Assembly (NCBI RefSeq): GCF_002575655.3
Contig: NC_053039.3
Coordinates: 372,969,633 to 373,033,632 of the forward strand
From: Aegilops tauschii subsp. strangulata
Lineage: Eukaryota > Streptophyta > Magnoliopsida > Poales > Poaceae
Direction of reading: 5' to 3'
DNA length: 64,000 nt
Part shown: one piece after another, positions 1-9,842 of the stretch
Layout: each line of letters begins with the position of its first letter
Position numbering within the stretch: position 1 is the first letter of the stretch
Notes under the pieces: generated by a model
The model's database searches: none
Told to the model about the DNA's origin: nothing
What the model saw: the letters and a program-made list of their open reading frames with translations, nothing else
Position numbers and translations under genes: made by a program

Positions 1-730
1 AGAGAAGAGTGAAATGATGGTTGCTTCATCCATCCAACTTACTGCTGGAAAGGAGGGGGTTTTGTGATTTGATGGCTCATTGGGCATTACCGCGGCGCTT
101 CGATCGGGGTAGTCTACCGTGCAGTTGGGCACTCTACTACGGAGTAATTTAGTGCATGGCTAGTGGACCCTGATGACGGCTGTCCCACACGTCGGCAAAA
201 GTGAGTAGCAAAGTTCCCGACGATCGTCGAGGAGGATCCGCACGGTAGAGCGAGTCCACCGTTTTTTCTGAAGAAAAAAAATGATTACAGCAAGCGTTTC
301 CACTCTTACGACGGAGGAGTGCGAAACACGGTAGCCACTTGAAAATACACAGTGCTCCTACTACTAGGCATGTTCAGTGGTTCATACGTCAGTACTACAT
401 AATCTTGTTGCTAGTGTAGTAAGATATGACGATAACAAATGATGTTGTGCGCATGTCTACTATATGAACAGTAATGTAACATAGTACCGCTTTTTTGACT
501 GTCCGGTCGAGAATGAACAGTAAGATCAATGTTAACAGAACTAGGTCTACAGCGCATGGAGAGTATGGTGCTACAGTACTCCATGAAACATGAACCATAT
601 GAAGCACGACGACTCAGTGTTAGGCAGGGTGTGTGAAGGCTGCACGGGATGGGAGCAAAAGTTCCCTTCTCGACCCACTTTTGGGTGTTTGGCAGAGTGC
701 ATGAAGGTTGCATGAGTCCACACTAGTAGG
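1..730. other. No gene recognised; short diverged repeats
   Basis: I see no coding region that I would support here. A stretch around 40-200 loosely resembles 2040-2200: both have a 'gatttgatg' core and a 'gtcccacacgtcggcaa'-like block. A short phrase around 619-650 is repeated in diverged form at 689-720. The stretch is the downstream flank of the minus-strand gene that follows. Confidence 0.4.
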
Positions 731-1030
731 TTAGCACAAATACATGAAGAGGGAACAACTATATTGAGATGAGAATGCAACCAAACACACCCACACGCTT
801 TGTGCTACAGTGACTGATCTGCATCGTCTGAGTTTGATCCAACGGTCATGTTGCACCGAGACATGGAGATGCCCATGCAGAGGATGCCTAAACACCACGA
901 AGTCCCTTTGCTTCTCAAGGCGCACGACGTTGGTGATGCAGGGTGCAACGGCCCGCAGAGCCCGCTCCCAGTCGACGGGAGCCAGATCGTCAAAGACGGC
1001 ATCCAATGGCACGAATGGATTCTTTTGACG
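731..1030 (-). CDS. Possible downstream exon or ORF, hypothetical
   Basis: A minus-strand open frame contains the segment DDLAPVDWERALRAV, then a hydrophobic stretch and a basic tail. It has no ATG near its upstream edge; its frame is simply open back past 1012. It could be a further exon of the coiled-coil gene just upstream, although that gene ends with its own stop at 1046, or a separate remnant. The composition of the first 60 residues looks protein-like and the last 30 do not. No function can be assigned. Confidence 0.25.
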   Translation of the reverse strand, partial: RQKNPFVPLDAVFDDLAPVDWERALRAVAPCITNVVRLEKQRDFVVFRHPLHGHLHVSVQHDRWIKLRRCRSVTVAQSVWVCLVAFSSQYSCSLFMYLC

Positions 1031-1045
1031 GAGCCCTGAGAGGAT

Positions 1046-1591
1046 TCACGCGGCAACAGCGACGGTAGCCTGCAAACCCTCCTTGTCCAGCTCCGCCCCC
1101 ACCATCGCACGGAGACGGCTCAGCTCCTCGGAAATATAGGCGAAGAAGCAGACCAGGTCAGGAAGTCGCGGCTCGTTGAAGTCGATGGGGTGGTCGAACG
1201 GGTTTAGCCCGACGGCCGGCATGGTTGTGCTGGCACAACGGTAGGCATCGCGCAGCTGCAACACGTGCGTCGCAACTTGGTCCACCAAGTGGCTGAGGCC
1301 ATCCTGGACCTCGTCATGATCGGCCCGCTCGCACTCCAGCCGCCTCCCCTGACGGCCTATTGTATCTCCCGCTTTCTGCAGCAACACCGCCGACGCCTCG
1401 AGCATCTTTGTGGTAGACGCCTGCCGCTTTTGAAGCTCCGTGAACTCCCACACATAACGGAGGAGCATGGCACTCCTCTCCTGCTTGAGCTCACGGAGGT
1501 CCATGTCCTTGGCCCTGAGCTCCGCATCCTTGGCCTCGAGCTCCTGTGTCAGGCGCCTCACCTTAGACTCTGTGATCTGCTGCGCTGCCAT
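1046..1591 (-). CDS. Hypothetical coiled-coil protein, about 181 aa
   Basis: I chose the ATG at 1591, which sits in a strong plant context (gccATGGca); the frame is open a little further upstream but without another ATG. Residues 1-95 are a predicted coiled coil with regularly spaced Leu/Glu/Lys and the near-duplicated phrases LEAKDAEL and RAKDMDL. Residues 110-181 are a mixed segment with FDHPIDFNEPRLPDL, then a short amphipathic helix. It has no signal peptide and no membrane segment. GC content is high, as in many grass single-exon genes. It could be a small structural or adaptor protein, or the C-terminal piece of a transposon-derived coiled-coil protein such as the one in element D. I do not recognise the family. 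Confidence 0.5.
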   Translation of the reverse strand: MAAQQITESKVRRLTQELEAKDAELRAKDMDLRELKQERSAMLLRYVWEFTELQKRQASTTKMLEASAVLLQKAGDTIGRQGRRLECERADHDEVQDGLSHLVDQVATHVLQLRDAYRCASTTMPAVGLNPFDHPIDFNEPRLPDLVCFFAYISEELSRLRAMVGAELDKEGLQATVAVAA

Positions 1592-1789
1592 GGCACCAGG
1601 TAGAAGCAATGGGGAGAGGAAGCAAAGGGGGCGAAACGGCTAAAAGGCAATACAATCTATGGGAAGGCCGAGGGAGCCAGCCGAGGAGCGGGGAATCTTT
1701 AGGTTTTCACCATGGGAAAACACCAGTCGACGACTTCTCACATTAAGGAGCAGTGGGTTTTACAAGCGGAGTCACCGTGACTAATTTTA

Positions 1790-1890
1790 CTGCCGCGCCT
1801 GCTCCCATCAATGAAAAAATTAAAAATCCTGCCGCGCCTGCTCCCGTCAATCAAAAAATTAAAAATCCTGCCGCGCCTCCCGCACCCAAA
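1790..1890. repeat. Short tandem repeat upstream of the coiled-coil gene
   Basis: About two and a half copies of a unit near 39 bp occur, each with a 'ctgccgcgcctgctccc' half and an A/T-rich half of the type 'aaaaaattaaaaatc'. The array lies about 200 bp upstream of the ATG at 1591, so it may sit in that gene's promoter. An apparent Ala/Pro/Lys-rich plus-strand frame across it is a by-product of the repeat. Confidence 0.6.
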
Positions 1891-1959
1891 AGACTAGAGC
1901 AACGCCGTGGTGGATATTTAAATTTACCTGCTGGCAAGGACATAAAAAGGGTGAAATAA

Positions 1960-2440
1960 CAAATGTGGCGGCGGCCTAGCTAATCGGTCGCACTAGCCCA
2001 ACTAGCTAGCCACCGTGCTTCACTGACGTTCTAGGCGGGAAAGGTGGTCTTTCATGATTTGATGACTCGTTTACTTGCTTCAGCGCTACGACCGAGGAGG
2101 ACCCAGAAAACGCGTGGTAGGGCGTCCCATGTCTCGGCAAGGAAATATATATGCGTGCACCACCCGGGAGGACACCAAAACCGCGCGGTAGGGTGTGCCA
2201 CATCTCGGCACGGAGGAAAAATGTGCATGTAAAAATATACTATTTCAGACGTAGTAGTACCTATGGTTAGACCTCGGGACCCAGCCAGTCGGTCGAAAAC
2301 ACCCAACTAGCCACACAGTTTCATCATGCTAACGTGGCACGGAGGATAGGTGTGGTTAGCTCCGTCTCGACCAGCCACAACGTCTCTTGTTCTAGGCGAT
2401 TCTTCTATTTTCCAAGCTTTTTTTAGTTATAATAACACCA
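1960..2440. other. Intergenic, with a short tandem duplication
   Basis: No gene is visible. A phrase of about 55 bp around 2095-2150 (gaggacccagaaaacgcg, then a 'gtagggcgtcccatgtctcgg' core) recurs in diverged form at 2166-2220. The stretch loosely resembles positions 40-200. Confidence 0.4.
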
Positions 2441-2599
2441 CGACAAGCTAGCGCCGCTCTCCGTGTGTGCCCGTGCGTCTAAAGGTTAGACGATGGAGAG
2501 GAGAGAGGGATCGCAGACCTAGGACCCACCAGTAAGTGAGTCAACGGTCATACACGTGTCAACGGTCATGGAGTACTGTACAAAATCAAGTTATGGGAC

Positions 2600-2720
2600 A
2601 AAGCCAACAACCGTTGTTGTTTCAGGCTATCGACTTACGCCTTGTAGTCCAGGTTGCCAGTTCGAATCTTGTCTTTCAGATTTGTTAGTTTTAGGTCCAA
2701 ATTTGATCAATGACAAGTGG
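2600..2720 (+). repeat. Possible tRNA-derived SINE fragment
   Basis: The phrase 'ccagttcgaatcttg' fits a tRNA/SINE B box (GTTCGANNC). The duplicate copy at about 6985 reads 'catgttcgatcctcg', an even better match. No clear A box or complete tRNA fold is visible, so this is at most an eroded SINE head. Confidence 0.25.
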
Positions 2721-2866
2721 GACCCCCGTGTGTTGTTCCGATATTTCAGTGTAGGATGGTTTTTTTGAACAAACATTTTGCGCGGTTAGACAAGTAACGA
2801 CATGAGTTACACATATTTTCCAAGTTTACGAATAAAAATGACAGCGGCATAGAATATCAGATCCAC

Positions 2867-3790
2867 CCCACATGTTAGATGCTATGGTGATACGAGTTTT
2901 TACATCGTTGGAACTGAGATTCAATGGCTTGGGAGTAGCCTTTGTAATTATGCGCAATTTCCAAACTCTCCAAGGTTTTTTTGCAAATAAAACATTTAGG
3001 CCTCGTGTGTGCCACTGCATCTTGGATCCAACGGCTCCCCGTTGCTCATAGTAGGTGCTCCCTGTAGCTTAATTAGCCGATACGGTGATACGAGCATCTA
3101 GGTCGTATGATCTGTGATCAGATGCCAGATGCATAGTACTTGTACTTTCTGCGCATTTCCCAAACTCTCCCAGGCGTATACTGCGAAAACATTCAAACCT
3201 CCTACTGTGAGCCGTTAGATCTCCGTGAACTCGTATCACCATAGAATCTACGGTGCGGGGGCACCTCATATTCTCCCGTGCGAGAAAACATCAGGTTCTC
3301 TCACAGCTTGGACGCTACGGTGATACGAGCTTCGAGGTCGTTTGATCTGAGATCCAATGGCGTCTGAGCAGTCTTTGTGGTTGTAAGCAGTGGCCGAACT
3401 CTTGGGGGGCTTTTCTGCAAAAAAAAATCGAACCATCGAGGAGTTGTTGGGTCACAAATCCAACGGCTCCGAAGAGCTTGTATCACCAAAGCATCTAAGG
3501 TGTGGTAGCACATGTTATTCTTACATTCAGGAGAATATGGTGTCCTCCTTCATCTTAGATGCTACGGTGATACGAGCTTCGAGGTCGTTGGATATGGGAT
3601 CCAAGGGCATATGAGTAGTTTTTGTACAAATTGTTTGCAATTCTCAAACTCATCAAGGTTTCCTATAAATATATTAAGACATCCTGTGAGCTCCTACATC
3701 TCAGATCTACAAGCTCCAAGGAATTCGTATCGGTATATAGCATCTAAGGTGTGGGGGCACATGATATTCTCCCGGGGAGGACGGGGGTGC
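2867..3790. repeat. Four tandem units, each with inverted terminal arms
   Basis: Units begin near 2867, 3064, 3291 and 3546, with a period of 200-255 bp. Each starts with a 'gatgctacggtgatacgag' type arm, followed by a gatccaatgg-like box. Each ends with the reverse complement ('...ctcgtatcacca.agcatcta' then 'ggtgtgggggcac'). The middle shares an 'aaactct.ccaagg' core. The units are about 70-85% alike by eye. The structure fits a MITE-like element that amplified in tandem. Nothing here codes for protein. Confidence 0.65.
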
Positions 3791-4014
3791 AGAACCAATC
3801 GATGTTTGGGAGTGTGGGGACAAATATAATCTAAACAATCCTAAACACAGCTTCACAATTTTATCTAAGGTCGAGGGGTTAACCCCCGACAATCTACATA
3901 GCTCCGCCTAAACACAACATTTGCATGTACTATAGCACTAGACTTAATATTCATGTTTCAGTTTCCTGTTCATTTTGAATATTGAATTGAGGACCATGCA
4001 TGTCTTACATTTTA

Positions 4015-4174
4015 CTCCCTTCGTTCCTAAATATTAGTCTTTTTAGAGATTTCAAATGGACTGCCACATACGGATGTATATAGACATATTTTAGAGTGTA
4101 GATTCACTCATTTTGCTCCGTATGTAGTCACTTGTTGGGATCTCTAAAAGACCAATATTTAGGAATAGAAGGAG
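4015..4174. mobile_element. Stowaway-type MITE (Tc1/mariner), 160 bp
   Basis: The termini are inverted repeats: CTCCCTTCGTTCCTAAATAT at the left, and its near complement ending GGAATAGAAGGAG at the right. TA flanks both sides (4013-4014 and 4175-4176), the TA target duplication of Stowaway elements. The TIRs extend about 35 bp. The duplicate copy near 8560-8610 has no such insert, which serves as an empty site. It is non-coding and depends on a mariner transposase in trans. Confidence 0.9.
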
Positions 4175-4790
4175 TATTTTTCAATTCATGTCATACATGC
4201 ATGGTTTGGAAAAACAGATGCACTATACTTATTGGATTGTTGTTGTGTTCGTGTGTTCGTGTGTGTGTGTGTGTGGTCATATGCTTGATACATACAAAGT
4301 TTTCTCACCACCATACCCTTCATCTTTTAAATTTGAATTTGCAATGAATAACTTACTAGGGATACCATGAAATGTGAAATCCACGTTGAGATCACTATAT
4401 CACAAACTCACACTAATTCAAGAACTCGTCATAAATCAATTACCACATTGAGATTACTATTTGCAAGGAAAATACGGGCATTGTAATACACATAGATTCG
4501 TTCGGCAATTTAGATTCTTTTCGTATACTCGAATGGTAGGACCCAACGGCGTACCAGCCAGACCTTGGCTCGTGTTGATCCTCAAAAAAAAGAAAAAAAC
4601 CGGGCTCTTGTTGATCCTCAAAAAAATCGGGCTCGTGTCCTTCTGGTGGCGTGCGTGGTACGCACATTAGCCAACCCCAACCAGTGGAGCCTGCGCGTTT
4701 CGAGTCGAAATATCTGGCGACCAGAATTCCAGCCCTAGGAAATTCCCCTCATGTCCCCGGTCCATAGTGACTACCGATGAACAATGGAGG

Positions 4791-5627
4791 GATGCTTTAG
4801 TAACTAGACAACGTTACCTACCGTGCGGAGCACGGTTCAATTCCCTCCGTCACTGCTACCCAAGGTCACCCGTCAATTGCATTGCCTAGTACTAATAGTA
4901 GTACTACACCATGATGAGCACAGAATTGAGCCCGTTTGTTCGTGCCTGGTACTTGACTTAATATATCAGGCAATGCATTGGTACGGAGGGACTATCCTTT
5001 TACTCTGCATAGATAACTTGTCTGAAGTCTAACTAAGCAAAATGTTTGACGAAATCCTTTCTTAAGAAATACAACAGGAAAGATGTATCGCTTGAAAGTT
5101 TATTGCATGATGCAGGTTATGATATTGTTTCAAATCCTGGATTTTAAATTTCAGAAAATCCAAAAGTGACCAGAAATTCATGAAACTGAGCATGGTCACG
5201 TGATATGGCACAAATATTCCTACATAATTTTATTCTTCAATTTGAGACAGGCTCCTTATGCGAAGTTGCACAAACGAAGAGCCAAGGTATTTATTGAAAT
5301 CGTGGGCGTTTACGTGCCGCCACGAGTCCTGCTTCTCTTCGGCAGGTGCCGTCCGAGCAAGCGTGTGAGTCGACAGGAGGCGTGCGAGCAGACTGCTGCG
5401 CCGGCTGACAGGAGGTGTGCGAGCAGACCGCTGCTCAGGCTCACCGGGAGGCGAGCCCTTTGACCAGGCTCCGCCGCCCACCTTCGTCCCAACTGCTCCC
5501 ACTTTTAGTGTCGCCGACGCCGCAATTTAAAATCAACCCTGCACTACCCGGTATCGCTAGAATCTTCTCTCTTCCTCTCCGATTCTCCTGCCGTCTACCT
5601 CCAACCAGCCTGACCTAACCGTATGCC
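4791..5627. other. Intergenic or 5' flank; no gene recognised
   Basis: The stretch is A/T-rich to about 5290, then rises sharply in GC toward the remnant gene at 5628, like a grass 5' UTR or promoter. Overlapping short frames on both strands between 5230 and 5618 show no recognisable domain. Confidence 0.4.
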
Positions 5628-6277
5628 ATGTCGCATCATGACGGTCTGCCCTTAGTCTTCCAATTTCCTGAGGAAGACACCCACCCGGAGTCTCAAGAAC
5701 ATAAGGCGCTTTGGGACGAGCTTGAACCGGCCTTGCGGGAAGACGCCACGCCTGTCCCCGCTCCCGTTCCGGCTCCCGTCGCCCCGACTGCGCCAACACC
5801 CATCCCCGTGGCATTGATGGGCTGGAGCCGCACATTGTCACCGAGCTTGATGCCACGGGGTTCCACGAGGTCCCCGCCGACTTTCACGCGCTCGTGCACC
5901 TGCCAGCGCCTGCGCCTATGCGTGCACTGACGTGCGCGCCCGTGCCGGTGCCCGTGCACACGAATGTCTCCACCGCGCTGTTGCCAGCGCCTGTCCCCGC
6001 GCGGGTGCCAGTGCCCCCCTCAGCGGCATGGATGGCTGCCGTCGACTGCTTCCTTGCACCAACGCCAGTCGCCTCCTCCCGCCAGTTGACTCGTTCCTGG
6101 AGACCGAAGTCCAGAACATTGTGGCCTTCCTTGAAGCTAGGGCCAACGTCCAGGAGTATGCCAACAACGGCGCAAGGCACCGCCGTCGCCGTCGGTCAGT
6201 GGCCCGATGACACACAGAGCACGGCAGAGGAGCCGCTTCCCGTCGCAAGACGCCGCCGCCGCCGCCGCATAATCTAA
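5628..6277 (+). pseudogene. Pro/Val/Ala-rich protein gene broken by two frame changes
   Basis: The ATG at 5628 opens an acidic N-terminus (LVFQFPEEDTHPESQEHK) followed by a Pro-Val-Ala run (PVPAPVPAPVAP). Near 5812 the plausible frame moves: the next frame reads DGLEPHIVTELDATGFHEV and continues with more Pro/Val/Ala repeats. Near 6030-6060 it moves again, to a third frame with VDSFLETEVQNIVAFLEARA and a basic Arg-rich end stopping at about 6210. No splice sites fit these shifts, so indels in a single exon are the simplest reading. I do not recognise the family. The low-complexity middle could also have suffered sequencing or assembly error. Confidence 0.4.
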
Positions 6278-6740
6278 ATTTGCCATGAAAAATGTTCGGA
6301 TTGCCATACTTAAAATCCAAACGTTTATCATTTCCTTTTATTTTGGATCGATCGTCGTATGGATGTAAAGTCGGACTCAAACTGAATGAAATCTATGGTT
6401 TGATCGATTGAATGTTCTGCTAGAGCTGTATCAAATTAAATATAAAACGTCATGAAGCACATGTATTCCTTCTCACCCAACGACCTAGACTGCTTCAATG
6501 TCGAGCGCTCAACACGTTTAGCGTGCAGTTAATTTCATGCCAAAAATAGTGCTAATCACATAATAACACGCAAATAATATCCTACTTAATATCCGCATGC
6601 ACTTAATATACTTCCAAATTAACGTGCATTACACGTACACATTGACTGGTACTACTATTACGTGGAACTGGTGCCGTAACTTGTGAACGCGTCCCGATAT
6701 GGTCAACGGCAACATCGCCCGCAAGTTCTTTGTGTTTGCC
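6278..6740. other. Intergenic; nothing recognised
   Basis: A/T-rich sequence with no open frame of interest and no repeat that I can relate to the rest of the window. Confidence 0.4.
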
Positions 6741-7840
6741 CATGCATCTAAACGCAGAAGGGGAGGAGAGAGAGCACACATGGAACCCACCGGCAAGTGA
6801 AGGTGAATAGTACTACATGCTAACGAGCCGGTCCCACTAATGTACTAAAAGTAATATTAAATGTTATCCATTAAATAGGATGTGGTAATATAAAAACATT
6901 ATATGAACAAAGGGGCGTGCAACAAACATTGTTGTTCTACATATGTTGCCTATTAACGTGCGGCTTGAAGGCCCTGGTCGCATGTTCGATCCTCGTCCTT
7001 TATTTTTTAATCTGTATATGGGTCCAAATTTGTTTCATGACAGGTGGGCCCCTCGGTGTGTAGTTTGTAGCACTTTAATTTGTGGGTCGAAATTTGTTCC
7101 ATTCCAGGTGGACTATCGGTGTGTAGTTTTGAGGCTTATTTGTAATAATTAAAGAGAACAACAGAGTTTTTTTGCAATAATACCATGGTGCGACGTTGAA
7201 GGAGAGAAAGGACGTGCGAGAGAGCGATGACCGAGCCAGAGGGAAATCAATTGTGGGAGGTGCGGGGGTTGCAACGGTGTTCGGAGTAGTTGTGGGCTGA
7301 ATGCTACGAAAATATAATTTAAACCCACCGGAATAGATGCCTACACAAATTAATCCAAGGTTGGAGTCCCCCTTGCAATGTAAATAGCTCCGGCTTTGCA
7401 AGGGATGGAGAGGTAGCTTCAATGTGCGGAAGATACGGTGTGAGAAAGCGAGGTCAATCGAGAGACGTATAGATAGAGAGACAAAGTGAGTGTGGTCCGA
7501 AATTCATTGAAAAGATATATATGCTTTGGAGAGATATTGTCGGATTGAGCTTTTGGGAAGACTGAGGGCTGTAAGATAGAGCTTGAGAGATGATCCAGCC
7601 ACATACATGTAGATATATTTTGTGCATTGGAGGAAGCAAGGTCAATCGATTACATGTATAAAGGGAGAGAGATTGAGCGAGTGTGGATCGTCGTGCGATC
7701 AAAAGAGTGAGACGGGTTGGAGAGAGTGACCTAGATAGGCAATGTGTATGAGTATACAATATGAATATGTCGATTTGGGCTCAAACATGGAGATATATCG
7801 TTTGTGTCCGAGAAAGAGCGAGGTTAATCGAGACATACAA

Positions 7841-7875
<35 letters not shown>

Positions 7876-9220
7876 GAGAGAGAGAGCGAGAGAGGGAGGG
7901 GAGAGAGAGAGAGATATTGAGCGAGCGTAGCCCGCCATGAGGTCAAAAGAGTGGGGGCGACCTGGATGGACTGACCTAGATAGACAATCTGTGTGAGAGA
8001 GTATAGAGTGTGTCGATCAAGGCCCGAATAGGGAGATATATCATTTGTGTGTGAAAGAAAACAAGGTTAATCGAGACTAAGATAAAGAGAGCGAGATTGA
8101 GCGAGTGTGGCCCGCCGTGCGGAAGAAAGAGTGAGACAGTCTCGAGGTAGTAACCTAGATAGACAAGTGCGTGCGTGCGCATGAGAGGTTGGGGGCCTCG
8201 ATCGGCAATGCATGTATCTAGCGAGAGAGGGTGGGAGGGAAAGAGATAGAGAGAGGGAGAGCTCGGCATGGGGTGCAATGGCGGGTGTGTGAGGTAAATA
8301 CATTTGGTAACAGAGTGGAAAAAGGGGGTTGTGTAGTTGAGAGAGTTAGAGATCGAAACATGGAGAGAAAGAATGAACGTGTGTTGGAAACCGATAGCTT
8401 CCTAAGGTGGTTAGGAGAGGAAGATTGACCGGTACAGGAAGTATGTAGCGTGTGTGCCAAGGGGGGGGGGGACTAAAAACAACATTTGAATGTAGATAGC
8501 ACGAGACTTAATATCGATGTTTCAATTCCGTGTAATTGTAAGATTTGAAATGAGGACCATGCATATGGGTAATTATTTCGAATTCGTTCCATATTAGGTT
8601 TGGAAAAGTTGACATTGACTCGATTGTTGTGCTATTTTGTAGGTCATATGTTTGAATCCATCCAAAGTTTTCTCACTACCATGGTGTTCATCATATACAT
8701 ATGAATTTGTATTAAAAAAATAGCGTGGATACTGTGAAATGCGAAATCCACGTTAGAATTGGAGACTGCTCTGTGACACGCACTCTAAATTCAAATAACT
8801 AGTCATGTGACACACACTCTAATCCACGTTAGCATGGATACCTGGATACCGTTTCAACTTTTTTTCAAATAACTCCTCAGTAATTAATTTATAGTACCTC
8901 ATTTCGAATGACTAATCATTTGCAAGGAAAACATGGGCATGGTAATACATATAGATTCGTTTGGAAATGAAAGAAGATTCGTTTGCATTCTCAAATGTAG
9001 GCGCACCAGGCAGACCAGGGTCGTGTCGTGGTGGTCGCGTGTGTCGTACGGACGGTTAGCACCTAGCCACCCACCCCCTCCCTCCCTCCCCCACCCCCCC
9101 CAAAAAAGAACAACGACAAAATAAGTTCACGCTTCCATGTTTCGGATTGAAATATCTAGCGGTCCCAATTCCAGCCCTGCAAAATCTCCCTTCTCCGTCG
9201 TCCCCTTCCGCACCCAGACT
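6740..9220 (+). repeat. Segmental duplication, copy B
   Basis: Diverged partner of 2440-4790. It lacks the inverted-repeat array and the Stowaway MITE of copy A, but has gained a GA-rich stretch of about 1.1 kb (7400-8470) where copy A runs directly from 'atagctccgcc' into 'aacacaacattt'. It also has a short internal tandem duplication at 7018-7130, in which 'ggtccaaatttg...tcggtgtgtag' occurs twice. Its right end forms the immediate 5' flank of gene A. Confidence 0.6.
7400..8470. repeat. GA-rich degenerate repeat with a (GA)n microsatellite
   Basis: A purine-biased stretch with recurring phrases such as 'gaggtcaatcgagac', 'gattgagcgagtgtgg' and 'agagatatatcgtttgtgt'. A nearly pure (AG)n tract lies at about 7839-7915. 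Apparent plus-strand frames of Arg/Glu and minus-strand frames of Ser/Leu are translations of the repeat, not genes. Confidence 0.75.
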
Positions 9221-9660
9221 GCTCAAATCCCTAATTCGCCGCCAACCCAAGCAAAGTTTGAATCGCACCTTGTCTCGTCTCTTTCCCCACCTCTGTGCTG
9301 GACGACGACGACGAAGACAGCGGCCGCGCTTCACCACCGCACCGGAGCTACCACATCTACGCCCTCGTCCACCGCACCGGGTGGTTCACCGACAACGTCG
9401 GCCGCCGCAACCGACGTTCCTCACAGACACCAATTTCCACCGCATCAGGTGCGCTTCACCGACGCCGTCTCCCACCTCACTGGGGCTACTTCACCGAGCT
9501 CATCGTCGCACCTCTGCCCCCCCGAGGCCGTTGGGGCTTCACCAACGGCCTCTTCCACCGCATCGTAGCGCTCCGCTGGCACTCTAGATCTGCATCCGTG
9601 TGCAGCCAGCCAACGCCAGCGCATCACCGTCAATGGCTCTGAAGTGACCCGCACTCAATC
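9137..9660 (+). other. Candidate first exon or 5' leader of gene A
   Basis: GC rises abruptly here, as at many grass transcription starts. All three plus frames are open for long distances with Ser/Thr/Pro/His/Arg-rich translations, and I cannot choose between them. One frame (9295-9642) begins with LDDDDEDSGRASPP and has two related phrases, HRTGWFTDNVG and a later FTELIVAPL. Because every frame is open, the coding status is uncertain and part of this may be untranslated. Confidence 0.3.
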
Positions 9661-9842
9661 TAGGCGAGCATGCCCAAACGCCGGCCCGAACTAGGTATCC
9701 ACACATCACTCCCTTGTGCACTGTTCCGATGATGTTTGGATATCCTTTCACTACTCTCTTAGCTTACACGCCTATGCAACTCTGACTTTAACTCTTGTTT
9801 CTTCTGGAGATATCATCTGAAACAAGAAAAACCATTTTTTAG

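Larger units (their letters stand above)
2440..4790 (+). repeat. Segmental duplication, copy A
   Basis: This block is collinear with 6740-9220 at moderate similarity. Matching landmarks are 'gggtccaaatttg' plus 'acaggtgggcccc' (2694/7020), a '...atataatctaaac...' block with 'atagctccg' (3828/7308), 'aacaacattt' plus 'gaggaccatgcat' (3916/8480), 'atttgcaaggaaaa' (4458/8918), and 'gaaatatctggcg' plus 'aattccagccct' (4707/9149). Copy A has gained an inverted-repeat array and a Stowaway MITE that copy B lacks. I see no gene inside it. Boundaries are approximate. Confidence 0.6.

Noticed and set aside
2600..2720. A tRNA gene suggested by the B-box phrase
   Set aside because: There is no A box at the right distance, no cloverleaf and no acceptor stem; at most a SINE trace, listed at low confidence.
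4188..4370. Short Cys/Val-rich frame over 'gtgtgtgtgtgtg'
   Set aside because: It arises from a small GT repeat within the duplicated intergenic block, with no conserved counterpart in copy B.
5884..6380. Antisense open frames opposite the Pro/Val/Ala-rich gene remnant
   Set aside because: They are GC-rich complements of PVPAP-type codons (Gly/Thr/Ala-rich) without independent features.
7742..7930. Arg/Glu-rich open frame over the GA tract
   Set aside because: It is a direct translation of (GA)n; the reverse frames are Ser/Leu-rich for the same reason.
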